Shown here in pieces: positions 24,624 through 37,559 of a DNA stretch of 64,000 nucleotides. Below the pieces are notes generated by a model, which was not told the origin of the DNA, made no database searches, and saw nothing but the letters and a program-made list of their open reading frames with translations. How positions within the stretch are numbered: the stretch's first letter is position 1; the number at the start of each line of letters is the position of its first letter. Made by a program: the position numbers and the translations under genes. Origin of the DNA: Prostheceraeus crozeri (Eukaryota; Platyhelminthes; Polycladida; Euryleptidae); contig CAJQUW010004726.1 in NCBI GenBank assembly GCA_907163375.1, forward strand, positions 1 to 64,000. Reading direction: 5' to 3'.

Positions 24624-27209
24624 CTGAATCTTCCGAAAGATGTTATCGATGACCAGTCTAATCATGGGCATTTCTACACTGAGCGTTTGAACATAAGGGC
24701 CATTGATTTCACAGCTAGTTTTCGACATGCTTTCATGTTACGACTTCAAAATGACATTTCATGGTAAAGCACTGGAGCACGTTTGAATGAAATAGGATGA
24801 AGTGACTGTATACTAATTGACCACTTTCTGGAAAACTACGCTAAAACTGCGACAGTCTAGGATGTTCTCATGGCAACATTGAACCATGTTGAATGCAGTT
24901 TCGACGCCAAGAAGGATTGACTTAACCGGAAAATTCATCGATTCAAAGTCTTTCGCTGGGTAGAACATGGATGTGTGAGAAAAGAGGCCAACATCTGTCT
25001 GCTGGAGATTTGTCGTTGGAGTGGCTAAAACAGACAAAATGGAGTGGAAAAGACAGCTTAATCATAAATACGCGAGACAACATCCAGCTGCATGCACTTC
25101 ACAGCGGCATTGTTAACGCAGAGCAATAGTATTGAAGTATGAGCGAAGTCCACTGTGACAGCCTGGTTGGGCCAACCTACCAACAAATCTCCGACTGCAG
25201 TTCGGCTCCTTTCTCCGATATCTGTGTTCTTCTATACTGCATGTATTAAAATCCGCTGCCTCTCCAGCTAAGTTAAAACATTGAAACGCCTGAGCGTCTA
25301 ATCATTAGCTAACAAAGTATTTGTTGAAACTTCCTTGGGTAATATTGGTTGCCTGAACCGTATGGCTACCTTGAAGGCCTCAAAATTCTTTCAGCTGTGA
25401 ATTCAATAGCCTTTATGTTCAACTCATAGATATCTGAAGTCCATGGATCTACATTAATACTTGCTAATCAACATGTGGTATCTGAAATTGACAAATATGT
25501 TGTTGTAAGATTCAGTGGTAAACAGCACCTTGATGTTTTGTCAAGCACCAAGTATTATAAAAATGTTTGATATCCAAGTGTTGAAACCACAAAATTAGAC
25601 TGTAGAAACTCGTGGATTGCTGAAATACAACTAAATACAAAGCAATAATAGAGTCAAAAACTTACTAAATGGGTGGAAAGAAAATTTTACTTCATTTGTT
25701 GAACAGTTATTGCGAATTATTGTCAATTCCTTCAATCAGATATCCGTCAGTGGAACCATGAATGGCTATCAATGAATGTCTATCACTGAATTGACTGTCC
25801 ATCCTTCGAAAAATATGACACTGCTATGGTCGAAAGGCGCAGTGTGTTGACCCACACCAATGCATCCATTTTGTATTTAAGAATTATATATCCGGCTTAC
25901 CTAAAAATGGGAGTTGATATGTTGTGTAATTTTACAAAATCCCGTGCCCATCAATCAATTTCCTGCAGGTTATCAGCAAAATGTTTTTTATTCGATAGCA
26001 AGCTGCCAACCAGATTGCCAACCGAAGACTGGATGAGCTGATTGTCTGATTTTGTGGTTGAAAGTTTATCTGATAACGTTATTCGGTATTTAGGATTCAC
26101 ATCAATGAAAGACTTTTGAAATAAAAGGATATGTTTATACAACAGACGTTCTCCATCGGTTGTAGACACCGGTCAATAGCGCATCTCAAAACCCAAAACC
26201 TTACCGCACTAGGAGCGGATTCCGAAAAGTTAGATATCTGCAGTTTGCGATCATCTACAGGATTCCGGCGTGGCAGTCGAAATGACGATTGTTACGAGTT
26301 ATTCGCAAATTTCATCCACCGAGAGTTTCCAGCAGCCAAGATTCTTCGTTTGAGATTAACTTTATGATTTTGAATGTGTGCATACATTGTCCGAAATCCG
26401 TTTGAATCCAACTCTAATGCAAGCCGGACATTGAAGTCACTCCATCACTATCATTGCATATTGTCACTCTCCTCAACGAATTTGCATTGTTGCTTATTAT
26501 ACGAAGCACATGTACATGCAATCATACATGAAGTGCGCATGCGAGTAGAGTGCCTGATCTATACGCCTAATAGCTGTACGCCCTCTAATTTCTATAAATT
26601 AGAAGATAAGAACTACCATCCATATTTTTTGTACTCATCATAGATATCTCGAGCTTCCAGATTTCACACGAGTTTGCAGTCTTTGTTCTTTTACTTTTCT
26701 GTTTTTGATGTGCACTGTCGATTCGTCAGTAATTTGTAAACAATGTATGCCTACTAGTTTGAATTAATTGAAACATAATTATGCTCATTATAAGATTGAT
26801 GGAAGAAGCGATGATAAGGTGAAGATGTAGTGGGTTGATAACTTTGGTGTTCCTTAGCATACTCATATCAGAGTGTATTCAAAATTAATAACGCACTTGT
26901 CCTCCGAATACTTGCTGTCTAAATTATTTAAGATATATGATCGCAGCATCTTTTCATGATGTTCCTTTCTACATTAAAGATAATCTAAATCCAAAAGTTG
27001 GTTGCCACTTTTTTAAGAATGATATTCAAGATGAAGTAGAGCAAACTCACCTCAAACGATAGTTTGCCGTATAGTAGTTATTATATAACATAAACGTTCA
27101 AAGAATTGAAACTGCATATTGTCTGCATGTAATTCAGATAATTCAGTGTAGAAACAAAATTCTCACCAACACTGCATTTTTGATGATTCTAACATCTTAT
27201 CATAAGGCA
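24624..27209. other. intergenic DNA downstream of the GPCR
   Basis: It probably begins with the receptor 3'UTR, whose end could not be located. No exon, RNA gene or repeat could be supported in the remainder. Confidence 0.45.
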
Positions 27210-27760
27210 TTTTCACTATTGCGCCATTTGTAAACCCAATTCCTTTAGTTTTTTAGCAGCTAGATACGCCGACTGACATCCATTCTTAGTAAGTGAAAAA
27301 ATGATTTTTTAATTTCTAATCCAGAATCCTAGACATTTGTATTCTTTCACTATTTCAATTCGTTGCGATTCATTGTTAAAAGTAAATTCTATCCGATCAA
27401 TTTGATATCTAATTATCTAAAAAATCATTTTAATTTTATCAAAATTCACATCCAGACTGTCATGCTTGCAAAAATCATTGACTATCTGTACTTCCTCATT
27501 AGACTGTTTGTAAAGTTACTCATCAGAAAGATGTCATCAGCATAAATTAAACAATTTAGGCCTATGAGAGCTTCGCCGATATTCATTGCATTCAAATTGT
27601 CAAGATAAGCATCAATCTCATTTGCCAAGTCATCTAGAAAAATCGAAAATAATGTTTGTCGCCTTGGTACAATCCAATTTTCAAAGTAAATTTGGTAAGA
27701 TTCATTGCCATTACATAAAACTTTAAAACTTTTCTCATTGATCCATCGTTTCAATAGGTA
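27210..27760 (-). mobile_element. LINE reverse-transcriptase fossil (fragment)
   Basis: The minus strand reads NGNESYQIYFENWIVPRRQ, then TLFSIFLDDLANEIDAYLDN and LIYADDIFLMSN, the end of an RT palm with motif C (YADD). Further on comes EFTFNNESQRIEIVKEYKCL, then GFWIRN and AYLAAKKLKELGLQ, the thumb region. DLANEI and FTFxN..IEIV..YKCLG are characteristic of L1/Tx1-like or related LINEs of invertebrates, unlike the two other LINEs here. Stops and frame changes make it dead. Its upstream part is missing, and the next LINE begins at once, so it was truncated or interrupted by that insertion. Confidence 0.7.
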
Positions 27761-27769
27761 AATTAAAAA

Positions 27770-30295
27770 TTACCTACTTCCATGAGGAAGTTTACTGCTA
27801 ATCTTGTGCACAAGAATAGAATAGAATATCTTTATTCGTCTCACTTGGTGAAAATCGGTGAACACGTGACAATTGAAGAAAAAAGGTAAAAAGTCATGTT
27901 TACAATATTTGATAAAAATCTCGCTAAATCTATTGTTTCTGGCAAAAGGGGGTAACAAAGCTTGTTTACAACGAGTTTGGCGTTTACTTTCGTTAATAGT
28001 GAACATTTCTCTCAAAGGATGTGCCGAACAGGCACTAACAGAACGCATCAGTTTCAAGCAAATTGAGTCTGCTGCTTCTGACAAAGATGGAAAATCAGTT
28101 GAGGACCCCATGATTCGAAAAACACGACGTTCAATTGCAAGCAATTTGGAAAAAAGACACTTAGGAGCATTGCACAATACCGGATAGCTGAATAGAATAA
28201 GAGATCGTATAAAAGCGCAGTAAGCTAAAAACATATGCTTTTCACTACAACCAGATCTGCGCAAATTAATGATAACAAAAATCCTTTTGCAAGCTTTGCT
28301 AACAACAGACTTGATATGGTCATTCCATCTCATATCCTCACGAAACACAATACCTAGAAATAGCATGCACTTCACAGTATTCATGACACCAGCATCAGGC
28401 AAGCTGATACTGGACAAAGTCATCTTAGTAGAAATATTCATAACATTGCACTTAGAAAAATTCAACGGCAAAGCCACAGATCTGGACCAACTGACAATAT
28501 GATCGAATTCAGCCTGTAAACAATCATCTGCAGCATCTCGGATGAAGTGCAGAACAGAAAGGTCATCAGCATATTTGATATACACACTATTGGAGCAGAC
28601 CGGCGCGAGACTATTAAAAGCCAAGCAAAATAAAAATGGGCCCCAACACGCTTACCTGCGGCACCCCGCTGGTCGCATCAGCCCAGCAAGATGTGGAATC
28701 ATTTACGACAACGCGTTGCTTTCGAGAAGAAACAAAACTTGATACAATATTACATAAATATCTTGGCAACAGAAAGGAATCACAAGCTCTCAAAATGTAT
28801 CCATGACATAGTTTATCAAACGCCTTTGAGAAGTCTAAGGCCAAAACACGGACGGATCCTGAAGCTTTATCTAGAAACTGAACAATTTTATGATACGCAA
28901 GAACAGATGCGCATGTAGTACCAGATCCGGGCCGAAGAATGTATGCGAACTGAAGAGGATCAATTACATGCTTAACAATAGGCAGAATAAATTTCACACA
29001 CAACAATTTCTCAAGAACTTTTGAGATTGATGACAAAATCGAGATAGGTCGAAAATCATACAAAATCTTGGGCTGTTTACACTTGGGCACAGGTATCACA
29101 TTGGCATACTTAAAGCATTCAGGAAAATAACCAATAGATAAACATCTGTTAAACAAATGTGTTACAGCATCACATAAAAAATTAGCACAGTTCCGTAGTG
29201 CCCAAGAAGGCACACCATCAACCCCACCAGCCTTATTGGGAAGACGACGAAGAAATGGGTACACATCCATAGAGGAAATAATAGGAACATATGCTGAATC
29301 TGAGGACACATCGGCGTATACAGAATCATCATAGCTCTGACTCAGATAATTTGACGCGAAGTATTTGCAGAAATCTTCAGCAGAGAACTGCAAGTTGTCA
29401 GATCGTGATGGGGAGTATCTTCCGATGGCACGAAGTGAAGACCAGAACTTACGAGGATTTTGAGCATTAGCTGATGATGCAGCAAACTGTACTTTGAGTT
29501 CTCTGGTATGGATGATAACTTCCTCGCGCAAACGAAGATACTTCTCATGCTGGTTGTTGTGATAAGCTCGGTCTCGATCGTCTATCAACACTTTCAGGGA
29601 TGGTTTCATCCACTTGGGCTCCGTAGGTCTTATACGAATCGTGCGCAAAGGAAAATATGCCGCATAAATGCGAGATATAGTTTCCAAGAAACAAGAAGCA
29701 GCTGCGTCGAGATCAGGAATTTCCTCAAGGAACAAGAGCCAATTGAAGCTGGAAATTGACTGATGAAACCTGGCAAGGTTGGAACGGGAGAACTTCCGTA
29801 CTTTGATCTTCTTTGTCAAATTGGGTTTGAGAGATGATGGTCTCCAAACAACTAATTTGTGATCAGATCTGCCGACAGGAATGTTTTTGGACCCGCTCTG
29901 GAGCCGTGATATATAAGCGACGGCTCATAGTGATTGGTGAAGGGCAATGTGCTCTAAAGACTTCAATGTTCACGATGCATCTTCAAATTATAGATGTCAT
30001 ATACATCTTCCACTGTCTTCGATGTGCTCTCCTCAAGCTTCGAAGAATGAAGGACTCTTCATTGACACTTAGAAAAAGTAACATGCCAACTTCAGACAAA
30101 ATCACTGAAGTTCTACCAGTTTTTGAAGCAAGTTTATTAAATGCCAGGGATCTCTTATTGACAAAATCAAAACACAGCTGTGGGAATAGTTCAAAGAAAA
30201 TCCTGCTTGTGGAGACCAGTGACAGATCCATCAGATCTACCAATCTTATAGAGAATTTGCATCAATATCATAATACTTTGAAATTATTGGCATAA
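27770..30295 (-). mobile_element. CR1/L2-like (Jockey superfamily) LINE, decayed
   Basis: On the minus strand there is a poorly preserved endonuclease (about 30290-29830), ending in VGRSDHKLVVW at about 29870-29840, the conserved SDH of AP endonucleases. A long frame follows (29819-28614) with the RT: VIPVPKCKQPKILYDFRPIS, VLALDFSKAFDKL and SGVPQVSVLGPIF. A second frame (28624-27770) has KYADDLSVL, then FSKCNVMNIS, FLGIVFREDMRWNDHI and a C-terminal part. One frame change separates the two frames, next to the junction at 28614-28624. The usual PQGSVLGP is PQVSVLGP. The sequence then runs AATAAAGATATTCTATTCTA on the minus strand at about 27830-27813, a typical polyadenylation signal plus short-repeat tail, and the open frame simply reads through it. 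Nearly full length, so fairly young. Confidence 0.85.
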
Positions 30296-30302
30296 CTAGA
30301 GC

Positions 30303-31075
30303 ACAGGGATGCGGAGTCGGAGTCCTATCATTTTTGCTGGAGTCGGAATCCTATCAAATGATAGGACTCCGCAGTCCGGCTTATCACTAGACCCGAAATA
30401 TAATACAGACAAATTAATTATCACCGTGCATATAGCTGTCAATGTCTTGATGTCAACTTTCTCTGTCAAACAAAAGTACAAAGACAGCAGTGCATGCAAA
30501 GCTTGCAATAGTTGAGGGAATGAACCGTGATAGTGAAAAAAGGATTGTCTTTTCACTTGGTGATTTAGTAGAGAAACAAGCCTTCCTAGCCTCGATCACA
30601 CCTACGCACGGAAGGTCACATCAGAGACAAAAATGAAATACTAGTTTGTTTGAGAACATAATCTCTTACCCTCACGTCTTAATCGTGTGTGATGGCTCCC
30701 CCAAAATGCATATTAAAATCGAAAGTGTACTCATTTTTTGGAGAAGGATGGGGGATTTTTCTGCCTGGTAGAGACTGGAGAATAGCTATGTGAAACACAC
30801 ATCAGCAAGATGGGAGGAGCCGGGTCGCATGCATCCAACTTAAAGCGACATTTGATAAACTTTCATCGAAAATAATTGATAACTGATACAGCAATGATCA
30901 CTAATAATAGGTTCAGGAAAGCCTATAATGAGCTATTATGTAGGTTGCCAGTTTTTTTTAAAAAAAGCTAGGCTATATATAATTGCCACTCGGAGTCGGA
31001 GTCCTATCAACCCGCGGAGTTGAAGTCGTAGTCCTATGAAAATGATAGGACTCCGCAGTCCCGCGATAATCAGCG
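30303..31075 (+). mobile_element. hAT transposon relic with BED-finger remnant
   Basis: It begins CAGGGATGCGGAGTCGGAGT, a sequence type that marks ends of a widespread hAT group. A near copy of the first 160 bp lies at 41423-41590 (shared GTGCATA-TAGCTGTCAATGT). The inside at 30690-30870 reads KSKVYSFFGEG and, in another frame, CETHISKMGGAGSHASNLKR followed by HLINFHRK. That is the second half of a BED zinc finger (C, then HL, then H). A related GGAGTCCTATCA / ATGATAGGACTCC segment lies at the far side (30990-31072), taken as the other end. The interior is far too short for a transposase. Confidence 0.6.
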
Positions 31076-34000
31076 AACTTGATGAGTTCGATTTCAGCTA
31101 GTTTACAGAAACCGATATGCGCAGCGAACAAGAAAGGTGACACTGTCAATCCTTGGGGACACTGATGTAAGCACAAAATCGCTGCGGTATGACATTATTA
31201 CTGAGCTAAGCTATCTGTTCTCGATTTTGGAGATAATTTGCAAATAAAGGTATGTTTCAATTAGAGGATTTGCTACTATGTTGCCACACAGTTATATTTT
31301 TACAATGGAAATTGCACGAGGTAAACTGCACAACGTGAAAAATGGAAAAATAGTAGCCAGTGCTCTCATAAAATGCTCAATAATAATAACTATATTTGAT
31401 GATGTCATGGCAAAAATCAGTTGACAGCAAAAGAGTAGTATTCCTTCTTGGACTTTCCTAGTTAGATAGTGAAAAAGTTGTGAAAGCATTGTAAATTGTG
31501 TGTTTTCTGCACACAATTTACAGTGTTTGTCATTGCATATCATCAAATAGGTCTACGTGATCATCTAAAATGCAAATAGATTCCAATTTTTGACGGCTTC
31601 TACTGCATTGCAGCATCTTCCATGATTCTAAAATTTTAATTGGAACCCAACACGACATCTTTAAGATGAACGTTTAATTAAAAATTGAAACAATTAACAA
31701 AAAAAAGACAGGAGACAAATAGCACGATTATTTTTTTCATTTTATCATTACTTTTGGAGGAAAATGTTAGATTCCACTGATACTGATTACCCAAAACCTT
31801 TTGGCGGTGGTGGGCGCGTTTAATAATTCGTCGTACTTGTTTTGTGTGATTCAGAATTGCACGTTTAATTCTACGAAATTCTATCGTTGCGATATTGCTC
31901 TGATAGCTAATTCCGCAAATAATGATTTGAAAACAAATTAAGTGCGATTTAAAACGCACTAAAATCGCCTCTGAAGCTTGTGTAAAGTGTAGCAGGCAGG
32001 TTTCTCACATAATGATCATATCTTATCACATAACACAAATTGTGCATCACTTGATATTGATCGATAACTGATCATTAATAAGATAAATAGCCTGAGAAAG
32101 ATCATTTTAAGCATCCTACCGGAACCCAAATCTGTAGTGGCAGTGTACTCCGCATTCGAATCTGATATACGGTAGCTAATTTATCTTATTGTCTTCACTT
32201 GTGAAATTCAATATATGTAAATTTCTTGCACAAAGTCGGCAGTTTGCTTGCGCAATCACGACAGCCTGCTGGACTCCGGGACTTCGGCAAAATTTTCCTT
32301 ATATTGACCGAAGCGTTAATCGCAGTGAAGGCGCACTCAAATAGGCCTAACTTTCCCCAAAGGGTAGTTGCTTAACTTTTTATTTTCTTCCGCTTCCTGG
32401 ATTCTTCGACTTTTTTTAACATACCTTTTTAACCTTTTTTAATAAGACAAAATGCTTACAAGATTCGATAATGCAGATAAAGTCATATAATATTAAGTAT
32501 TATTATTTGTGTAATTCGCAAATCACAGCACGAAGTACTGCATTTCTCCTATTTTCTCGCGAGCTAGTGTACATAATTCGGCTAGAATGCGATTTAATCA
32601 TTGTAATTTAGTAACTTATTAATTAGTTAATTCAGCATTGGTTAAGATCTACGGTTATATGAAAAGCTTGATGATGAAAAAATAAAAGGGGTATCGTGGG
32701 ATCATTGTCCATTGAGCTTCGCATGCATCTATTTTAGCAAAGTCAGCAATGTGACGATTAGAGGATTGATGACGTCACAGTTGAAATTAGTTAAAAACAG
32801 TAAATAATTAATTATTGTTGCAGTTTGCATTTGTTCAGAAAGTATAAAAAATGTAAAAATAATTCAAGTTGTTAATTTTAGCGGATGTTCACAATTTCCG
32901 GTTGCAATTAACAATGCAAATTATATTCACAGTTCGTTCAGGAACGATCTCTACGCGATACACAGCTGAATATACTGAAATAACCGTTCAACTCAACAGA
33001 AAGGCTTCACATAAAATATCCGCAACCATCTCAAAATGAAGACTTGATGTTTCATGATGTCACAGTTCAAATCCGTAATAAACAGATTAAGCAGCGTCAG
33101 TTTTCCCTGATACTTCCTGTTCAGACTGTGAAAAGCAGTGAAATTGATTTTAGCCGTTTATTCTAACGTACATTTGCATACAGTGCGGACACAACAATAA
33201 TTTCAATTGTTTAAGTAGTAATGATGTCTGGAAACATGTTTTACTCTAATCTTGGCTGTATATGTCTGTGAAAATATGTGAATTAAAGTGCATAGATCTC
33301 TCATTAACAAAAAATTGCTGTTTATTCTTCTTTAGGATAATAAAGTTCAAATGAGTTTGATATTTTTTGTATATCTGACAACTTTAAATAATTATTAATA
33401 ACCTGTGGTTATATTTTATTGTTGACATTGAATTCCATCTCAGATTCAAGTCTCTCGATCATTTTCTCTTTCAGATATGTCGGCCATTCTTATCTTCATG
33501 TCTGTCAGTCTGTGATTATGAATGAGAATTTGCATTGCTTAAACTTCCTTGACAGGTAGCAAACATCAAAACATGATAATCTGACATTTTTCGGGAGTAA
33601 TTTGCTTAACGTTGTCAGCTTGCTAGAAGTTCAACTCACATTTTAGATGACAATGGACTAGCAGACATATTCGCATAAAAAAATCCAAAAATTTGATGCT
33701 CAGAAATTCAATCTATTTTTGCATCTTTCAATTATGAAACGTTTTTTGTTTCTGCCATTGCATTATAAGCACCAATAGCAGGGATCCTTGTAATTATTGT
33801 TCCATGCAGTTGCAGTTCCTAATATAGAGTATAACATTGTATTAGGCCTACTTCGACAATCTCAGAATCCATGAATGTTGGGAAATGGAAAGTATTCCCC
33901 TTCGAAGCATTCAGATGCAGCTACTGCAATTTCTACATAATGTATAAGAAAGATGCCAGTAGAAAATGTGCAATTCACATGCATTTTCAGAAATCTCGAT

Positions 34001-35117
34001 TTGAGCAAACAACATACAGGATTACATGCATGTTTCAAATGATCACCTTAAATCGTCTGGATTTTCATTTGAAGAGTAGTATATCTTTATTTATAGAATA
34101 ATGCGGGTTGAAACATTGGTTGAAAAACTTACTTACCCGACAACAACGGGTCTCTTCTTGGCATTGCATGTCACGCCCTTGAACTACGGTGTATTGTGCA
34201 AGTAGGATACTCGGGCACGTATACATATTCAGCTGAAGATCAAAGTTTTTCGGTTCTCACACAAGCAACAAACTTGTGATTGCTTCTTGGGATGGCCGAG
34301 CATCTCTAAGTTCCCTGTAGTTTCAGCTGATCGTTGATGCGAAATTCTAATCGCCAAATTGAGAAACACTGGTTTATGACTTGTAGTTGACTTCGCTCTA
34401 TTTTATTTACAATTTGACATTAAATTCCAACAAATTCGTAAAATACACAAAGAAGTAGCTTCTGGGCTCAAGATTATGAAAACCCGAGGAAATATCATGA
34501 TTGAATGTAAATCTTGTCCTATACAAAAATAATTTGACCAACGAAGATACCACATCGGTTGGTTGAGAAATACAGACAGATAATGTCTCCGCTCAGCATC
34601 TGTCAATGGTCTTCGAAATGTCAAAAGTTCAGAATAAGTAACAATCGGAAAAACAAAGATGAACAACAAAAGTGTTTACCATAGAATTTAGTCCACAGCA
34701 GATCAAATACACCACACCAATCATTTTAGCATGGAAAATGAGATGAAATTAAGGCAAGAGGTTTGGTCTCTTTTAGCCGATTCGTGTTTGAAAATGAGAA
34801 TCACATTTATCTTTACAATATGAAATGTTGCATGTAGGAGACACGAAATATTTCGTCTGTTCTGTCCAAGAGTGTGGACTGAAAGACAAAGAATAACTTG
34901 TACATTTATGAGAATGAGATATTCATGATGGAAGTATGCTCTCTCTCTCTCTCTCTCTCTCAATCGCTCTACTCTCCAGTTACAGTCACAACAAAGGAAG
35001 CCGTGGATTTCGATAATTCGTGCAACAATTTGCCTTGCAAAGATAAATGCGGCTTTCATATTCAATAAGAAGGAGATAACCGGTTTCCGGTCATTGATGA
35101 TATTCCTACAGATTGGC
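31076..35117. other. intergenic DNA
   Basis: No gene could be supported over 4 kb. Noted: a perfect 13-bp stem hairpin (TGTAAATTGTGTG, 7-base loop, complement) at 31490-31522, and a (CT)n microsatellite at 34939-34961. An open frame on the minus strand at 31678-31959 has no recognisable motif. Confidence 0.5.
34939..34961. repeat. (CT)n microsatellite
   Basis: Uninterrupted CT dinucleotides for 23 bases. Confidence 0.95.
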
Positions 35118-35123
35118 TTTATT
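35118..35123 (-). promoter_or_regulatory. polyadenylation signal AATAAA of the ShKT gene
   Basis: AATAAA on the minus strand, 45 bases beyond the TAA stop at 35168-35170 of the last ShKT exon. Position and strand fit cleavage and polyadenylation of that mRNA. Confidence 0.7.
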
Positions 35124-35167
35124 ACAACGTATCGTAACTGCTGTTTTTATAACTGCTCTTTGTATAA

Positions 35168-36174
35168 TTAAGTCCAAGAGGTGCTCCCTGAATCAGTTGT
35201 GCTGCTGCTAGTCCAGGCATCATGAGATCCTGTCTTGGTTGACTTGCTTGCTGCACTACTCGTTCCTGTTGTGGTCCAGCCGGACTCAGATGTAGAGCTG
35301 CCACCGCTTGTCCAAGTGACTGAGGAGGAAGATGACTTTGTCGTTGTTGCTTTCTTAGATTTTGTTTTACTGCCACCTGTTACAGTTGTAGTAGTATGAC
35401 CCGTTGTTGTCCAACCAGAATCAGTTGTGGACGATCCAGAAGTCTTTGTTGCTTTCTTAGATTTTGTTTTACTGCCACCTGTTACAGTTGTAGTAGTATG
35501 ACCCGTTGTTGTCCAACCAGAATCAGTAATGGACGATCCAGAAGTCTTTGTTTTACTGCCACCCGTCGCAGTTGCAGTAGTATGACCCGCTGTTGTCCAA
35601 CCAGAATCAGTAATGGACGATCCACTGGACTTTGATTTTGTTTTCGTTGATTTACTCGACTTTCTTTTACTAGTGGTTGTAGTTTTAGTAGTGCCTCCGA
35701 CTGTACTCCAGCCAGAGTCAGATTTTGAAATCGTTTTGGCATATTTTGACAATTTAGCTAAATCAGTCTTACTCCAAGTGATTTCAGCACCTGAACCACT
35801 GCCAGTTGTCCACCCTGAGGAAGAACCACTCTTTGTTTTGCTTGTACTTGTACCAGATGTTGTCCAACCAGAATCAATTGCTTTGCCGGTTTTGGCTTTT
35901 GTGACGATGGTTTTAGCACCTGTTGTTGTCCATCCAGTATCCTCAGTAGTGGTTTTCGATTCAACATTTACCGACGTGTCGTTGCCCACTCTCTTCAACG
36001 CTGCCTTGAATTGTTTGGCGATGTATTTGAGGTATCGTGCATCTCCACAGGAGTTACAACTAGCTTGGCAAAAGTACTTCCATTTCAGTCTGTTAAGATG
36101 GTCGTCACAGTAATTCCGCTGCCGAATATTTTCGCAAAAGTAATCACTTTCATTGTTTCTGCACGCTCCGCGAC
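35168..36174 (-). CDS. ShKT-domain protein with SGWTT repeats, last exon
   Basis: This is the terminal exon of a probably secreted protein. It opens with a ShKT domain whose six cysteines are spaced C-x8-C-x8-C-x12-C-x3-C-x2-C (RGACRNNESDYFC to QASCNSC), the fold of sea-anemone potassium-channel toxins and of many metazoan extracellular proteins. About 270 residues of low-complexity Ser/Thr/Gly/Lys sequence follow, carrying at least eight copies of a Trp motif, (D/S)SGW(T/S)T. In the middle these form near-identical 30-33-residue units (ITDSGWTTAGH, ITDSGWTTTGH, TTDSGWTTTGH) separated by lysine-rich GGSKTKSKKAT linkers. The acceptor TTTGTTTTTCAG lies just before 36174 and gives phase 1, matching two upstream exons. 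An alternative is translation from an ATG at 36232, with YCFIVTQYFYHIQFCFSG as a weak signal peptide. The tail resembles O-glycosylated or adhesive matrix proteins; the function is not known. Confidence 0.8.
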
Positions 36175-36334
36175 CTGAAAAACAAAACTGGATATGATAA
36201 AAATACTGGGTGACAATAAAGCAATATTTCACTCTGCAACAATGACAATTTTATTGTAACAAGAAGTTATCATAACAAAGAAAAAGCGCACAATTCAGTA
36301 AAATGGTTCGAGCTCTGGATGCACTTCTCCAACC

Positions 36335-36450
36335 TACGAAAGGAAACAGTAATGAGCAGCTTGCAAAGCAGGAGGATTATCATTCTTGTAGCGTAGTTCT
36401 GTAAATGGTTTTTGAATGAATTGCCGTGGAGAAGTTCGGTCGGGAAGCGG
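36335..36450 (-). pseudogene. mariner-type transposase fragment
   Basis: The minus strand reads EAPLPDRTSPRQFIQKPFTE, then LRYKNDNPPALQAAHYCF. It is about 75% identical at DNA level to the 3' part of the transposase relic at 37560-38330 on the other strand (KAPFPDRTTPRQCIQETIPE, then LLYRNDHPPTLQAVFF). It lies just upstream of the ShKT exon in its intron and is not part of that gene. Confidence 0.6.
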
Positions 36451-37559
36451 TGCTTCTGAGAAAATAAAACTGTTCATTTGAGGATTTTTAAAAAGCAACA
36501 GAATAAACAAGTTTCCTACAAATTGATCCAAGGGTTGCTGTTAGTGAGATGAGTTAATTGCGATTAAATATTGTCTTAGCCTTTTCATTCATTTTCTCGA
36601 CAAATGCCGAGACTAACAGTTTATTAACGCAAGCGAGCAGTTGATATTTTCAGGCTTCATATAGAAGCTATCGAAAAGCTGCTGAGAGTTCAACCTCTTG
36701 AGGACGGAGGATGAGCTCGTCCTTGTTATTTTCTTTCAACTGCCGAGCTGCGCAGATGATTAAAAATTCTCGAGTGCCGAGGACGAGCTTTGCCCATTTA
36801 TTATTGAATCTGCGGCAACTCGCCGGTTGCACTAGTTGTAAATAGGAGGTCGTCCTCGGCAGTTCGGATAATGACAAAGTTTGCCAACCCGTCCACAGGC
36901 GGTTCTAAATGAAGATCATCCTGAATCAAATGCTCCCCACACTGCTGCAAAATATCAAATTGATTAGCTGAGCAAACTAAAACAGGACTTATATACTGTA
37001 GTATTATCTTTTCTCACGATGGCACATATTTAGAGTGAAAAGAATAGGAGAGCACATCAATTGGAATGAACAAAGGGAATTCCTTCAAACTCGAGAAAAT
37101 CCGCAAACGCTGCCGCAGATCAATCTGTTCTGTAACTTGCACATGGAATATGTTCCCTACGCTTGAAAACGAACGACAGAAAAGACGTCTGAGGTTTTTC
37201 AACCGACTTTGAAATCCCGAAAATTCCATTCATTCCATTTTCCCACTTTTGCGGCCAAGAAGTGGTCACGTTCAACTGCAGGCCTGTGGGACATCACGTC
37301 GGTCATCATCTTTCATTCCTCGATGTTCGGTACGTTATAACAGACAGTTAGCGAGAAGGTCACTTATTTGATGCATCCTCCTTAACTTTGTATTTAACTT
37401 AATCTTGAAATGCTTGATTTCCAGCACTGACAAAATAAACGTTTTCTTATTCATTTATTTATCGGATAACACTGTTGCTGTTGCTTAGGGAGCCGGTAAA
37501 TTTCTTCGTGAGATTTCCCGAGAACTTGACTTCATGAACTTATGTGCCTATCAGATTGT
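36451..37559. other. intron of the ShKT gene, upstream part
   Basis: No exon is supported. GC-rich inverted segments (GTGCCGAGGACGAGC near 36773 and GTCGTCCTCGGCAG near 36850) could pair into a stem, perhaps an old MITE. The open frames here lack domains. Confidence 0.4.

Noticed and set aside
27873-30295. Plus-strand frames of 75-153 codons
   Set aside because: They lie opposite the CR1/L2-like LINE. Only the minus strand carries RT and endonuclease motifs.
35396-36113. Long plus-strand frames opposite the ShKT exon (CCPTRISNGRSRSL repeats and a Val/Leu/Pro-rich frame)
   Set aside because: They are antisense shadows of the SGWTT repeats. The minus strand has the ShKT cysteine pattern, splice acceptor and polyadenylation signal.
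36334-36531. Minus-strand frame just upstream of the ShKT exon, considered as its signal-peptide exon
   Set aside because: Its sequence is homologous to the mariner transposase relic at 38170-38280, so it is a transposon fragment.
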